The position numbers and the translations under genes were made by a program. From JBBAFM01 sp041655415 (GTDB taxonomy: Bacteria > Bacillota > Clostridia > Peptostreptococcales > JAAYPU01), in NCBI GenBank assembly GCA_964429195.1, contig CAYSBC010000006.1, positions 1 through 51,710 on the forward strand: a DNA stretch of 51,710 nucleotides, written 5' to 3'. Below the pieces are notes generated by a model. That model searched no databases and had not been told where the DNA came from. It worked only from the letters and a program-made list of their open reading frames with translations. Below, in pieces: positions 1 through 7,316 of this stretch (the stretch's first letter is position 1; the number at the start of each line of letters is the position of its first letter).

Positions 1-24
1 CGTTAAGGTGGACCTATTTTACCG

Positions 25-156
25 TCACAGTGGAATTATTACATCGTAATATCCAGTTAGACTATTATTATAAACATAAGGCATGACTTCATTTTCGCCT
101 CTTTGATAAATTTCCATGATATTAGTGTTATTATTATAAATATATATTGTGGCCAA
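25..156 (-). CDS. Small protein of 43 residues, TTG start, possibly truncated
   Basis: A TTG codon at 156 is preceded by AGGAG (164-168 on the complement) with a 7-base spacer, which makes it a better start than the upstream in-frame ATG at 222. The product begins MATIYIYNNNTNIMEIYQRG and ends soon after. From memory, this opening resembles the N-terminus of a longer clostridial protein family that may act on peptidoglycan. If so, the gene here has lost its body and may be a remnant. No catalytic residue or membrane segment is visible. It follows recF on the same strand, but a hairpin lies between them and includes its ribosome binding site. It could equally be a non-functional ORF. Confidence 0.4.
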   Translation of the reverse strand: MATIYIYNNNTNIMEIYQRGENEVMPYVYNNSLTGYYDVIIPL

Positions 157-210
157 AAAATCACTCCTAACTTCTATATTTAATAACAATATATTAGTTA
201 GGAGCTTTTT
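157..210 (-). terminator. Hairpin after recF; terminator or RBS-masking stem
   Basis: The arms CTCCTAACT (164-172) and AGTTAGGAG (196-204) pair, with an inner TATATT/AATATA stem. Runs of T follow on both strands: CTTTTT at 204-209 on plus, and TGATTTTTT at 163-155 on minus. It lies just past the recF stop, so it could end the dnaA-dnaN-yaaA-recF transcript. One arm contains the AGGAG used by the TTG-start ORF, so it could also hide that ribosome binding site. Confidence 0.5.
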
Positions 211-244
211 AATTGAATCCATTCTAACCTATAAAAGGTTTTTT

Positions 245-1351
245 TTACTGTTTTTTTTCAATATTGCCTTCTTGAATGTTAAAAATACTATACTCCTGCA
301 AATCTTTCACAATGAATTCTTTTATTTCCGTTGTTGTTATAAATACTTGCATATTTTTCAAAAAATTTACAAGATAATTCTGACGATATTGATCCAATTC
401 TGACAGTACATCATCTAATATGAGGATAGGAATCTCACCTGTTTCTTCGGCAATCAACTTTATTTCAGCTAGCTTTAAAGACAAGGAAGCCGTTCTTTGT
501 TGTCCTTGGGAACCAAAATTTCGAACATCAATTCCATTAATTTTTATGATTAAATCATCTTTATGGGGTCCAATAGAGGTATAGCCTCGCATAATGTCTT
601 TTTTTTCTGTTTCTTTTAACTTTTTATAATAATTTTCTTCTTTTATTTCTTCTGCTTTATCAACACTGCAATCGTACAATATTTCAAGATTTTCTTTTTC
701 ATTTGTAAGCTTTGCATGGATTTTTTTACTTATATTGTTGAGTCTTTTTATAAATTCCTCTCTATTTTTAATCAAATTAATCCCATACTTTATCATTTCT
801 TTATTCCATATATCCAGCATCATATCATCTTTTTTATTAAAATTATTGATATTTTTTAAGCAGGCATTTCTTTGAACAAGAATTTTATTGTATTTATATA
901 ATTGGCTGTAATAAAGAGGTTTTATTTGGCAAAGCTCTCGGTTAATAAAATTTCTTCTTTTTTCCGGACCATCTTTAACGATTCTTAAATCTTCCGGCGT
1001 AAAACAGACAATATAGACATTATTTAAAATCTGACTATTTCTCCTTAACGGAGTTTGATTCAATTTAATTATTTTTTTATTTTTTCTTGATAATAGAATC
1101 TGTATATCCACTTCACTGTATTTTTTGCAGATGACCCCATTGATTAAGGCATTATCTTGATCTAATTGAATCATATCATTATCATTAAAGGATCTAAAAG
1201 ATTTCCCAATAGACATCAAATAAATCGATTCAATTAAGTTTGTTTTACCTTGGCCATTTTTTCCTATAATAATATTAAATTTTTTATTAAAAGAAACAAT
1301 TTCTTCTTTATAGTTTCTAAAATTTTTAATATGAATATTTTTTATAAACAT
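245..1351 (-). CDS. recF: DNA replication and repair protein RecF
   Basis: RecF is an SMC-like ATPase that binds gapped DNA and helps load RecA in the RecFOR pathway. The 368-residue length is normal for the family. Visible motifs are the Walker A loop GKNGQGKT (residues 30-37), the ABC-type signature FGSQGQQR (279-286) and the Walker B segment ILILDDVLSELD (309-320), so the ATPase looks intact. The ATG start has AGGAG a few bases upstream. It is the last gene of the dnaA-dnaN-yaaA-recF block, the usual order in Firmicutes. A 31-base hairpin separates it from yaaA, so its expression may be lower than that of the upstream genes. Identification is firm. Confidence 0.97.
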   Translation of the reverse strand: MFIKNIHIKNFRNYKEEIVSFNKKFNIIIGKNGQGKTNLIESIYLMSIGKSFRSFNDNDMIQLDQDNALINGVICKKYSEVDIQILLSRKNKKIIKLNQTPLRRNSQILNNVYIVCFTPEDLRIVKDGPEKRRNFINRELCQIKPLYYSQLYKYNKILVQRNACLKNINNFNKKDDMMLDIWNKEMIKYGINLIKNREEFIKRLNNISKKIHAKLTNEKENLEILYDCSVDKAEEIKEENYYKKLKETEKKDIMRGYTSIGPHKDDLIIKINGIDVRNFGSQGQQRTASLSLKLAEIKLIAEETGEIPILILDDVLSELDQYRQNYLVNFLKNMQVFITTTEIKEFIVKDLQEYSIFNIQEGNIEKKQ

Positions 1352-1363
1352 ACCTACTCCTAA

Positions 1364-1394
1364 AAATAGCTATAAATTTAATTTATAGCTATTT
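1364..1394 (-). terminator. Hairpin between yaaA and recF
   Basis: AAATAGCTATAAAT (1364-1377) and ATTTATAGCTATTT (1381-1394) form a perfect 14-bp stem with a 3-base loop. It starts within the yaaA stop codon, and on the minus strand it is followed by TTTTTA before the recF ribosome binding site. This fits a weak intergenic terminator or a processing and stability element inside the operon. The stem is entirely AT-rich apart from two G-C pairs, so termination would probably be partial. Confidence 0.5.
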
Positions 1395-1599
1395 ATTTGA
1401 CAATTATCTTTTGTCCGTCATATTCAACAATATCATTTCTATATATTTTTTTACCCTTTTTTATTTCTACGTTTCCGTTTAATTTAACCAGACCATCTAA
1501 AATAACATTTTTCGATTCTCCCCCGGATGAAACCAAGTCAGCTAATTTCAGAAGTTGTGTTAATTTTATAAAATCATCTTTAATAACTACTTCTTTCAT
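1393..1599 (-). CDS. yaaA: S4-domain RNA-binding protein YaaA
   Basis: This is a 68-residue protein made almost wholly of an S4 RNA-binding fold. Characteristic pieces are LTQLLKLADLVSSGGESK, the VKLNGNVEIKKGKKI stretch and the final basic strand. Small S4 proteins of this type sit between dnaN and recF in many Firmicutes. The family is linked to ribosome assembly, and the exact role in this organism cannot be read from the sequence. The ATG start follows AGGAG closely. It is transcribed with dnaN upstream and recF downstream. Length and position match the family. Confidence 0.93.
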   Translation of the reverse strand: MKEVVIKDDFIKLTQLLKLADLVSSGGESKNVILDGLVKLNGNVEIKKGKKIYRNDIVEYDGQKIIVK

Positions 1600-1633
1600 T
1601 TTTTTCTCCTAGTTTAAAATAATCTTTTTATTT

Positions 1634-2737
1634 TTAATTAGATATTCTTACCGGTAATAGAAGATATTCAAAGCTATCCCCTTCTAAAGGAGAAATAATA
1701 ACCGGACTCACGCTCGTAATTAACTTCATATAGATTTCTTCGTCGTCTATATTTTTTAAAATATCAAGGATATACTTTGAATTAAATCCTATATCCATAT
1801 TTTCTCCTTCTTTTTCAATATAAACCTCTTCCTGTACTTTACCTTCTTCAGATCTGGAAGTAATAATTATTTTATCTTCACCTATATTCATCTTTATAAG
1901 ATTATTTTTTCCTTCTCTGGCTAATAAGGAAGCTCTTTCTAAACTATCAAGCATATCCTCTTTATTCACTTTTACACTACAATTAAAGGCCTTTGGTAAA
2001 ATATTTTTGTAATCTATAAAATTTCCTTCCATTAATCTTGAATGTATAATCGTATCATTCATTTTTATAATCATATTTTTGGGATGAATATAGATATCAA
2101 TATAATCCGCTTCTTCATCGGTTAATATTTTATAAATTTCATTTAAAATTCGAGTATGAATAATGATATTTTTATGGATGTTAAGATCAATGTATTCTTT
2201 TCGAACAGACATTCTAAAACCATCTAGTGAAACCATATTGATATAGTTTTGGTTTATTTCAATCAATGTTCCTACAATAACCCCTCGAGATTCATCCTGA
2301 CTCGCTGAAAAAGAAGTTTGCTTAATCATGTTTTTAAATATTTCTTTTTCTATTTTAAGAGTATCTTCATAATCCATGGAATCCATTTGTGGGAAATCCT
2401 CTTTACTTTGACCAACTATGGAAAACTCTGAATTAAAGCTTTTTATAATAACGTTATTTTCAACAACCTCTATTGTAATATCCTCAGAAGACAATTTTTT
2501 AATAATATCTACAAATAATCTTGCAGATACAACAACAGCGCCCTTTTCATAAGATTCAACTTCTATTTTCTTTTGAATACTTAAATCCAAATCAGATGCA
2601 GAAATATTGAGAATATGATCATCGTTTATCTCCAATAAAATACCTTTTAAAATAGGAATAGTTGTTCTATTGGTAACTGCTTTGGATACGGTGTTTAATG
2701 CTTTGGATAATTCTGTTCTTTTACATAAAAATTTCAA
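1634..2737 (-). CDS. dnaN: DNA polymerase III sliding clamp, beta subunit
   Basis: DnaN forms the ring-shaped dimer that tethers DNA polymerase III to DNA and recruits other repair and replication factors. The 367 residues fit three clamp domains of about 120 residues each. It has the typical opening MKFLCKRTELSKALNTVSKA and the closing segment YLLLPVRIS. The start is TTG (complement of 2735-2737), with a GGGGG ribosome binding site 8 bases upstream; no ATG is better placed. It lies downstream of dnaA across a 173-bp gap that carries origin elements, so initiation control and clamp expression are physically linked. Identification is firm. Confidence 0.97.
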   Translation of the reverse strand: MKFLCKRTELSKALNTVSKAVTNRTTIPILKGILLEINDDHILNISASDLDLSIQKKIEVESYEKGAVVVSARLFVDIIKKLSSEDITIEVVENNVIIKSFNSEFSIVGQSKEDFPQMDSMDYEDTLKIEKEIFKNMIKQTSFSASQDESRGVIVGTLIEINQNYINMVSLDGFRMSVRKEYIDLNIHKNIIIHTRILNEIYKILTDEEADYIDIYIHPKNMIIKMNDTIIHSRLMEGNFIDYKNILPKAFNCSVKVNKEDMLDSLERASLLAREGKNNLIKMNIGEDKIIITSRSEEGKVQEEVYIEKEGENMDIGFNSKYILDILKNIDDEEIYMKLITSVSPVIISPLEGDSFEYLLLPVRISN

Positions 2738-2749
2738 AATGTAAACCCC

Positions 2750-2904
2750 CTTAAAAAACTTATTTTTATTATTATTTATTAATAATAGTAGTAATAGGTC
2801 CTGTGAATTTGTTAATAAGTGTTGTACTAGGTTAATAAAGAGAAGGAAGTTCTTCTAAATATGTGTGAATAACTTTTAAAAATTATAAAGGCCGATGTGA
2901 ATAA
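2750..2904. other. oriC unwinding part: DnaA boxes, DnaA-trios and AT-rich tract
   Basis: The dnaA-dnaN gap holds two matches to the DnaA box TTATNCACA on the minus strand, both TTATTCACA, at 2896-2904 and 2864-2872. A degenerate box lies at 2802-2810. Next to it is a short GC-rich stretch, GTCC (2798-2801), then six in-phase triplets TAA-TAA-TAG-TAG-TAA-TAG (2780-2797) and an AT-only run (about 2761-2779). Box, GC-rich spacer, trios and AT tract in this order is the basal unwinding layout described for Bacillus subtilis. I infer that strand opening happens here, between dnaA and dnaN. Confidence 0.75.
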
Positions 2905-2910
2905 GATAAA

Positions 2911-4263
2911 TTATTCTTTTTTAATATCCTTTTTTAAAGTATTTAATATTTCATTAACATTACTGTTTATTTTTTTCTCTTTTGAAATTTTATCACAGGC
3001 ATGAATAACGGTTGTATGATCCCTACCACCAAAATATTCACCTATTTTAGGTAAAGACAAATCCGTCAAATCCCTGCAAAGAAACATGGCTATATGCCTT
3101 GGAAATGTAATATCTCTGGATCTTTTTTTAGATTCTAGATCATTAGGTTTTAAATTAAAATAATTAGAAACATTTTTTTTAATCAAATCAGGTGTGACCT
3201 TTCTTGTTTTGGAAGAAAAGACGTTAATTAAGGCTTCCTTTGCCAGCGTTGTATTAATTTCTTTATTAGTTAAAGAAGCATAAGCCACAATTCTTATCAA
3301 GGAACCCTCTAGTTCTCTTATATTGGATTGAATTTTTTCTGCAATCAATTCAATTACCTCTTGCAAGTTAGGAGTCATTGGTATTTTCTCTATCTCCGCC
3401 TTTTTTTGCAATATAGCAACACGAGTCTCATAATCGGGGGGTTGAACATCAGCGATGAGACCCCATTCAAATCTAGACCTCAATCGTTCTTCTAAAGTTG
3501 GAATTTCTTTGGGAGGACGATCACTTGATACTATGATTTGTTTGTTGGATTCATAAAGTGTATTAAAGGTGTGAAAAAACTCTTCCTGAGTTCTTTCTTT
3601 TCCCGCAATAAACTGGATATCATCTATCAATAGAACATCAATGTTTCTAAATTTATTTCTAAATTCAATATTTTTGTCATCTTTAATAGCTTTAATAAGT
3701 TCGTTGGTAAATTTTTCAGATGAAACATACAATATCTTGGATTTTGGATTGTTTTGAAGAATATAATGCCCGATGGAGTGCATTAAATGGGTTTTCCCAA
3801 GACCAACACCACCATATAAAAATAAAGGATTATAAGCTTTTGCTGGTGATTCGGCAACAGCTAGACTTGCAGCATGGGCAAAACGATTACTGCTGCCGAC
3901 AACAAAGGTATCAAACATGTATTTTGGGTTTAAATAAAGGTCATCTGTAACATTTTCTTTATAATTGGATATTTCGATAGAATTATCATCATGAGATTGA
4001 TGAAGCAGATCCTCTTCAGAATAAATAAAGATTCTGTAATTTTTTGCTGTTACTTTTTTAATGGAGCTCTCAATAAGCTTAAGATAACGCGATTCCAATA
4101 TACCTTTTGCAAAATCACTATAAATAGAAAGAGTAACTGTCTCTTTATTGTTGTCAATAGAAACAGGCTTTATCGGTTGTATCCATGTATTAAAACTAAC
4201 CTCAGTTACTTCTGTTCTCGATACATCAAGTGTTTTTTGCCATATATTGTTAATATCATTCAT
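2911..4263 (-). CDS. dnaA: Chromosomal replication initiator protein DnaA
   Basis: DnaA binds origin boxes and, in its ATP form, assembles a filament that melts the origin and brings in the helicase. At 450 residues it has the normal length. The N-terminal domain I covers about residues 1-80. The AAA+ core has Walker A GGVGLGKTH (151-159) and Walker B VLLIDDI (210-216). The C-terminal DNA-binding domain carries the signature GGRDHTTVIHACDKI (412-426). The ATG start has GAAGGGG upstream. DnaA boxes lie both upstream and downstream of the gene, so it probably represses its own promoter, as in other Firmicutes. Confidence 0.98.
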   Translation of the reverse strand: MNDINNIWQKTLDVSRTEVTEVSFNTWIQPIKPVSIDNNKETVTLSIYSDFAKGILESRYLKLIESSIKKVTAKNYRIFIYSEEDLLHQSHDDNSIEISNYKENVTDDLYLNPKYMFDTFVVGSSNRFAHAASLAVAESPAKAYNPLFLYGGVGLGKTHLMHSIGHYILQNNPKSKILYVSSEKFTNELIKAIKDDKNIEFRNKFRNIDVLLIDDIQFIAGKERTQEEFFHTFNTLYESNKQIIVSSDRPPKEIPTLEERLRSRFEWGLIADVQPPDYETRVAILQKKAEIEKIPMTPNLQEVIELIAEKIQSNIRELEGSLIRIVAYASLTNKEINTTLAKEALINVFSSKTRKVTPDLIKKNVSNYFNLKPNDLESKKRSRDITFPRHIAMFLCRDLTDLSLPKIGEYFGGRDHTTVIHACDKISKEKKINSNVNEILNTLKKDIKKE

Positions 4264-4652
4264 TGTAAGTACCCCTTCTTATGTAAATAATATATATAAA
4301 ATTGTGGATTATAAAATAATTGAATATATAAGTAAAGATATTATAACATGTTATCCACAGAAAATTAAAGAGTATTCGAATTTTTTTATATATTTCAAAA
4401 GAATTAACAAAATTATTAACAGGCTGTGTATAACTAATCAACAAATGAACAAATTTAAAAGCAGGGCAATGTTGAAAATGTGAATTAAATATATTGCAAT
4501 TATGCATATGCAAATATAAATATCCTCAAAAATAAGTAAAAAGATGTTATGATTTATAAGTATTTATAATAAAGGGATATTGGCATGTTATTTGCTTATT
4601 TTTAAGTTAGAAACTATAAGAGTAAAATTATAAGGAATAGGGAGGAAGAAAG
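4264..4652. other. oriC upstream part: DnaA box cluster in the dnaA leader
   Basis: This 389-base gene-free stretch is very AT-rich. It contains the perfect box TTATCCACA at 4351-4359 and the inverted consensus box TGTGTATAA at 4425-4433. Near matches are TGTGGATTA at 4303-4311 and TGTGAATTA at 4479-4487. The region separates the minus-strand dnaA operon from plus-strand genes, and gene orientation diverges from here. I read it as the upstream (incAB-like) half of a split origin and as the regulatory region of dnaA. A TATAAT at 4565-4570 may be the -10 of the plus-strand gene that follows, although no good -35 is visible. Confidence 0.75.
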
Positions 4653-5561
4653 ATGCCACAAAAACCAAGTCTTGAAAAATTTAAAATAAATTTAACAGAA
4701 ATCCTTGTCGGGAAAAAAATGGAGCCTCGTTATATGGAATATAACTGGCGGGATATTGCCTTATATGCTTTGGCTGTCGGGGCTAGGAGGGATGATCTTC
4801 ACTATGTTTATGAAAAAAATTTAAAGGCTATCCCCACATACGGTACGATTCCCTACTGGGGTACAGTCAATGTAAGACCTCATCAGTGGATGCCTCTGCC
4901 TGCCTCTATGCTGGCGGAAGAAATAATCAAACCTACCATATCATTCTTAAATATGGATCATGAGATTATTATGCATCGTCCTATTGACCCTATTAAGGGA
5001 ACCTTCCAATATCAGGATGTTATAACGGATGTTTATGATAGAGGTGAGGGAAAAGGAGCTGTAGTTAAAACGAAGGTCCTTGTTCGGGATGAGGCCGGCA
5101 ATGAGGTTTGTACCAACTACTCCACAACATTTTTTCATGAGGCAGGAGGCTTTGGGGGTCCACCTATGCCTAAGAGTTCAGTAGAAATTCCAGACCGTGC
5201 TCCGGATTATGAGGTAGATGATTATATCAGCCCTGTACAAAACCTGCTTTACCGATTGACCGGCGACACCAACCTGGTACATGTAGATCCAGAATATGCT
5301 CAGAAGATGGGTTTTGAAACCTCCTTTATGCAAGGATTATGTTCCTTTGGTTTTTCCTGCCGTATGGCTATCGATGTCCTTATTCCCGGTGAACCTGAGC
5401 GTATGACGCGTATGGCAGCCCAGATGAGTTCTGTCCTTTTTCCAGATACTCCGGTACGCCTTCAACTTTGGAAAATAGGAGAAGGTCTTGCCTACTTCCG
5501 CTTTATCAATCTCACCAATGGAAAGCCTGTCTTAAACCGTGGCGTTTTTGAATGGAAGTAA
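4653..5561 (+). CDS. MaoC / hydratase-2 family enoyl-CoA hydratase-like protein
   Basis: The 302 residues fit a tandem hot-dog protein of the MaoC / hydratase-2 group, which hydrates trans-2-enoyl-CoA to (R)-3-hydroxyacyl-CoA. The C-terminal half carries the hydratase-2 motif YRLTGDTNLVHVDPEYA (200-216), with the expected Asp205 and His210. The usual Pro after Asn is Leu here. It is followed by FMQGLCSFGFSCR, also typical of the family. The N-terminal half is probably the degenerate substrate-binding repeat. The ATG follows GGGAGG. It stands alone, with a terminator behind it, and its neighbours give no pathway. The acyl-CoA substrate is unknown. Its position next to dnaA is unusual. Confidence 0.85.
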   Translation: MPQKPSLEKFKINLTEILVGKKMEPRYMEYNWRDIALYALAVGARRDDLHYVYEKNLKAIPTYGTIPYWGTVNVRPHQWMPLPASMLAEEIIKPTISFLNMDHEIIMHRPIDPIKGTFQYQDVITDVYDRGEGKGAVVKTKVLVRDEAGNEVCTNYSTTFFHEAGGFGGPPMPKSSVEIPDRAPDYEVDDYISPVQNLLYRLTGDTNLVHVDPEYAQKMGFETSFMQGLCSFGFSCRMAIDVLIPGEPERMTRMAAQMSSVLFPDTPVRLQLWKIGEGLAYFRFINLTNGKPVLNRGVFEWK

Positions 5562-5616
5562 ATGAAAAGATGTTACTATAATAGATGTATAAAATATCAA
5601 AAATATCAGCTTCTAT

Positions 5617-5656
5617 AAGGCCTTATAAAAATATTTCTTTTTTATAGGGCCTTTTT
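5617..5656 (+). terminator. Terminator after the hydratase gene
   Basis: AAGGCCTTATAAAA (5617-5630) pairs with TTTTATAGGGCCTT with one G-U pair, and a T run follows (5652-5656). It lies 56 bases past the stop of the hydratase gene and fits a rho-independent terminator. Confidence 0.85.
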
Positions 5657-5703
5657 CATACAAGGATTTTCTAAAAAAGACTTTAAATTTTTTTTTGAAT
5701 ATA

Positions 5704-5805
5704 TTGACTTTTATGCGATGTTGAGTATTCTTGAATAAAGAAAATATGATAATATGAAGAAGGAAAGAAAATTCTAATTATCGAGAATTTTTGGAAACAG
5801 TTCTC
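5704..5805 (+). promoter_or_regulatory. glnA promoter and structured leader
   Basis: Two sigma-A-like promoters can be drawn: TTGAGT (5721-5726) with TATGAT (5745-5750) and an 18-base spacer, or TTGACT (5704-5709) with TATTCT (5726-5731) and 16. Downstream, AAAATTCT (5768-5775) and AGAATTTT (5784-5791) form an interrupted palindrome. GAGAA (5783-5787) could instead pair with TTCTC (5801-5805), so the two hairpins exclude each other. This may be an operator or an RNA switch controlling glutamine synthetase. Confidence 0.45.
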
Positions 5806-5836
5806 TATTATGATATAAATTTAAGGAGGATCATCG

Positions 5837-7168
5837 ATGAATAAATGGAATGCAAATGATATTATAAGAAAGTCAAAAGAATTAAATCTTGAATTTATAC
5901 ACTTGCAATTTACAGATATTATTGGAACCATGAAAAATATATCTATTACACCCGAACAATTAGAGAAGGCTTTAAATAATGAAATCATGTTCGATGGATC
6001 ATCTATTGACGGTTTTGTAAGAATTGAAGAATCAGACATGTATTTATACCCGGACATATCCACTTTTACGGTTTTTCCATGGACGGAAACCGAAAAAGAA
6101 GCAAGAATAATCTGTGATGTTTATAAAACAGATGGAACCCCTTTTGAAGGTTGCCCCAGAAATACTTTAAAGAGGGTACTTATGGAAGCCAAAGGAATGG
6201 GATACACCATGAATGTTGGTCCTGAATGTGAATTTTTCTTATTTAATACAGATGAAAAAGGAAACCCATCCTTAGAAACCCATGATAATGCAGGTTATTT
6301 TGATCTTGCTCCTGTGGATTTAGGTGGAAATGCGAGAAAAGATATGACGATAGCACTGAAAAAGATGGGCTATGAAATAGAGGCCTCTCACCATGAGGTT
6401 GCTCCCGGTCAACATGAAATTGATTTTAAATACCAAGAAGCATTGCATGCAGCTGACAGTATTATGACCTTTAAAATGGCAGTAAGAATTATCGCCCAAA
6501 AGCACGGACTTCACGCTACCTTTATGCCTAAACCAAAGTTTGGTATCAGCGGATCCGGAATGCATATTAATATGTCCTTATCTACTTTGGAGGGTAAGAA
6601 TGCTTTTTGTGATGATAATGATACTTTAGGGCTTTCAAAAGTAGCCTATTATTATTTAGGGGGGATTATGAAACATGCTAAATCTTTTACAGCATTAACC
6701 AATCCAACCGTTAATTCCTATAAAAGACTTGTTCCTGGATATGAAGCCCCCATTTCCATAGCTTGGGCCGCAAGTAATCGTAGTCCATTAGTTAGAGTAC
6801 CTGCTAAAAGGGGTAACTCAACTCGAATTGAACTTAGAAATCCCGATCCATCAGCCAATCCTTATTTGGCCTTAGCTGCCATTCTTAAGGCTGGACTAAA
6901 CGGTATAAAAAATGAAATAACACCTCCGGAACAAATAGTAAGCAATGTTTATGAAATGTCTAAAACAGAAATGGAAGAAAAAGAAATAGATACACTTCCA
7001 TCTAATTTGTATGAAGCTGTCAAAGAATTAAAAAAGGATAAGGTTATTCAGGAGGCCCTAGGAGAACATATTTATAAAAAAATTGTAGATGCGGCGCTTT
7101 ATGAATGGAATGAGTATTCCCGTTATATCTCTCAATGGGAAATAGACCGTTACCTAAGAAAATTTTAG
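5837..7168 (+). CDS. glnA: Glutamine synthetase, type I
   Basis: The enzyme makes glutamine from glutamate, ammonia and ATP, and is the main ammonia-assimilation step. The 443-residue length matches the short GSI-alpha form of Firmicutes, which is controlled by feedback and regulators rather than adenylylation. Visible signatures are FDGSSIDGF near residue 50, HHEVAPGQHEIDF, the ATP-binding GISGSGMHIN, and NPTVNSYKRLVPGYEAP followed by NRSPLVRVP. The start has AAGGAGG with good spacing. It is monocistronic by context: the rpsF promoter begins just after its stop. The leader contains alternative hairpins, but no glnR or glnB homologue is next to it. Confidence 0.97.
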   Translation: MNKWNANDIIRKSKELNLEFIHLQFTDIIGTMKNISITPEQLEKALNNEIMFDGSSIDGFVRIEESDMYLYPDISTFTVFPWTETEKEARIICDVYKTDGTPFEGCPRNTLKRVLMEAKGMGYTMNVGPECEFFLFNTDEKGNPSLETHDNAGYFDLAPVDLGGNARKDMTIALKKMGYEIEASHHEVAPGQHEIDFKYQEALHAADSIMTFKMAVRIIAQKHGLHATFMPKPKFGISGSGMHINMSLSTLEGKNAFCDDNDTLGLSKVAYYYLGGIMKHAKSFTALTNPTVNSYKRLVPGYEAPISIAWAASNRSPLVRVPAKRGNSTRIELRNPDPSANPYLALAAILKAGLNGIKNEITPPEQIVSNVYEMSKTEMEEKEIDTLPSNLYEAVKELKKDKVIQEALGEHIYKKIVDAALYEWNEYSRYISQWEIDRYLRKF

Positions 7169-7187
7169 GAACCGATAAAAAAATTAC

Positions 7188-7215
7188 TTGAAACAGCAAC
7201 TTAATATGGTATAAT
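7188..7215 (+). promoter_or_regulatory. Strong sigma-A promoter of rpsF-ssb-rpsR
   Basis: TTGAAA (7188-7193) and TATAAT (7210-7215) are separated by 16 bases. The -10 is preceded by TGG, giving an extended -10. The position 102 bases before rpsF leaves room for a leader RNA. Confidence 0.8.
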
Positions 7216-7218
7216 AAT

Positions 7219-7316
7219 ACGGCATGAATATACACGATATTTTTAAATATCGGATGCTTATGCTCTCTGCTTTACTAAAAAGTAAAGCCAAATAGTCCAT
7301 AGGGAGGTGAAAACAC
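7219..7316 (+). promoter_or_regulatory. rpsF leader with two hairpins, possible S6:S18 autoregulatory RNA
   Basis: The leader contains GATATTT/AAATATC (7236-7251) followed by CGGATGC, and the perfect hairpin GCTTTACT/AGTAAAGC (7269-7288) with an AAAA loop, ahead of the AGGGAGG ribosome binding site. In many bacteria the rpsF leader binds the S6:S18 complex for feedback control. Location and structure agree, but I could not match the defining CCG-containing internal loop by eye, so the assignment is tentative. Confidence 0.35.

Noticed and set aside
4503..4512. TGCATATGCA palindrome in the origin region
   Set aside because: A 10-bp palindrome in very AT-rich DNA is expected by chance, and it has no clear partner or promoter context.
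4256..4513. An 85-codon minus-strand open frame across the dnaA leader
   Set aside because: It covers the DnaA boxes, has low-complexity composition and no ribosome binding site; it is chance coding in AT-rich DNA.
5768..5791. ANTAR-type antiterminator target in the glnA leader
   Set aside because: The loop is 8 bases rather than the hexaloop with conserved A and G, and no terminator follows.
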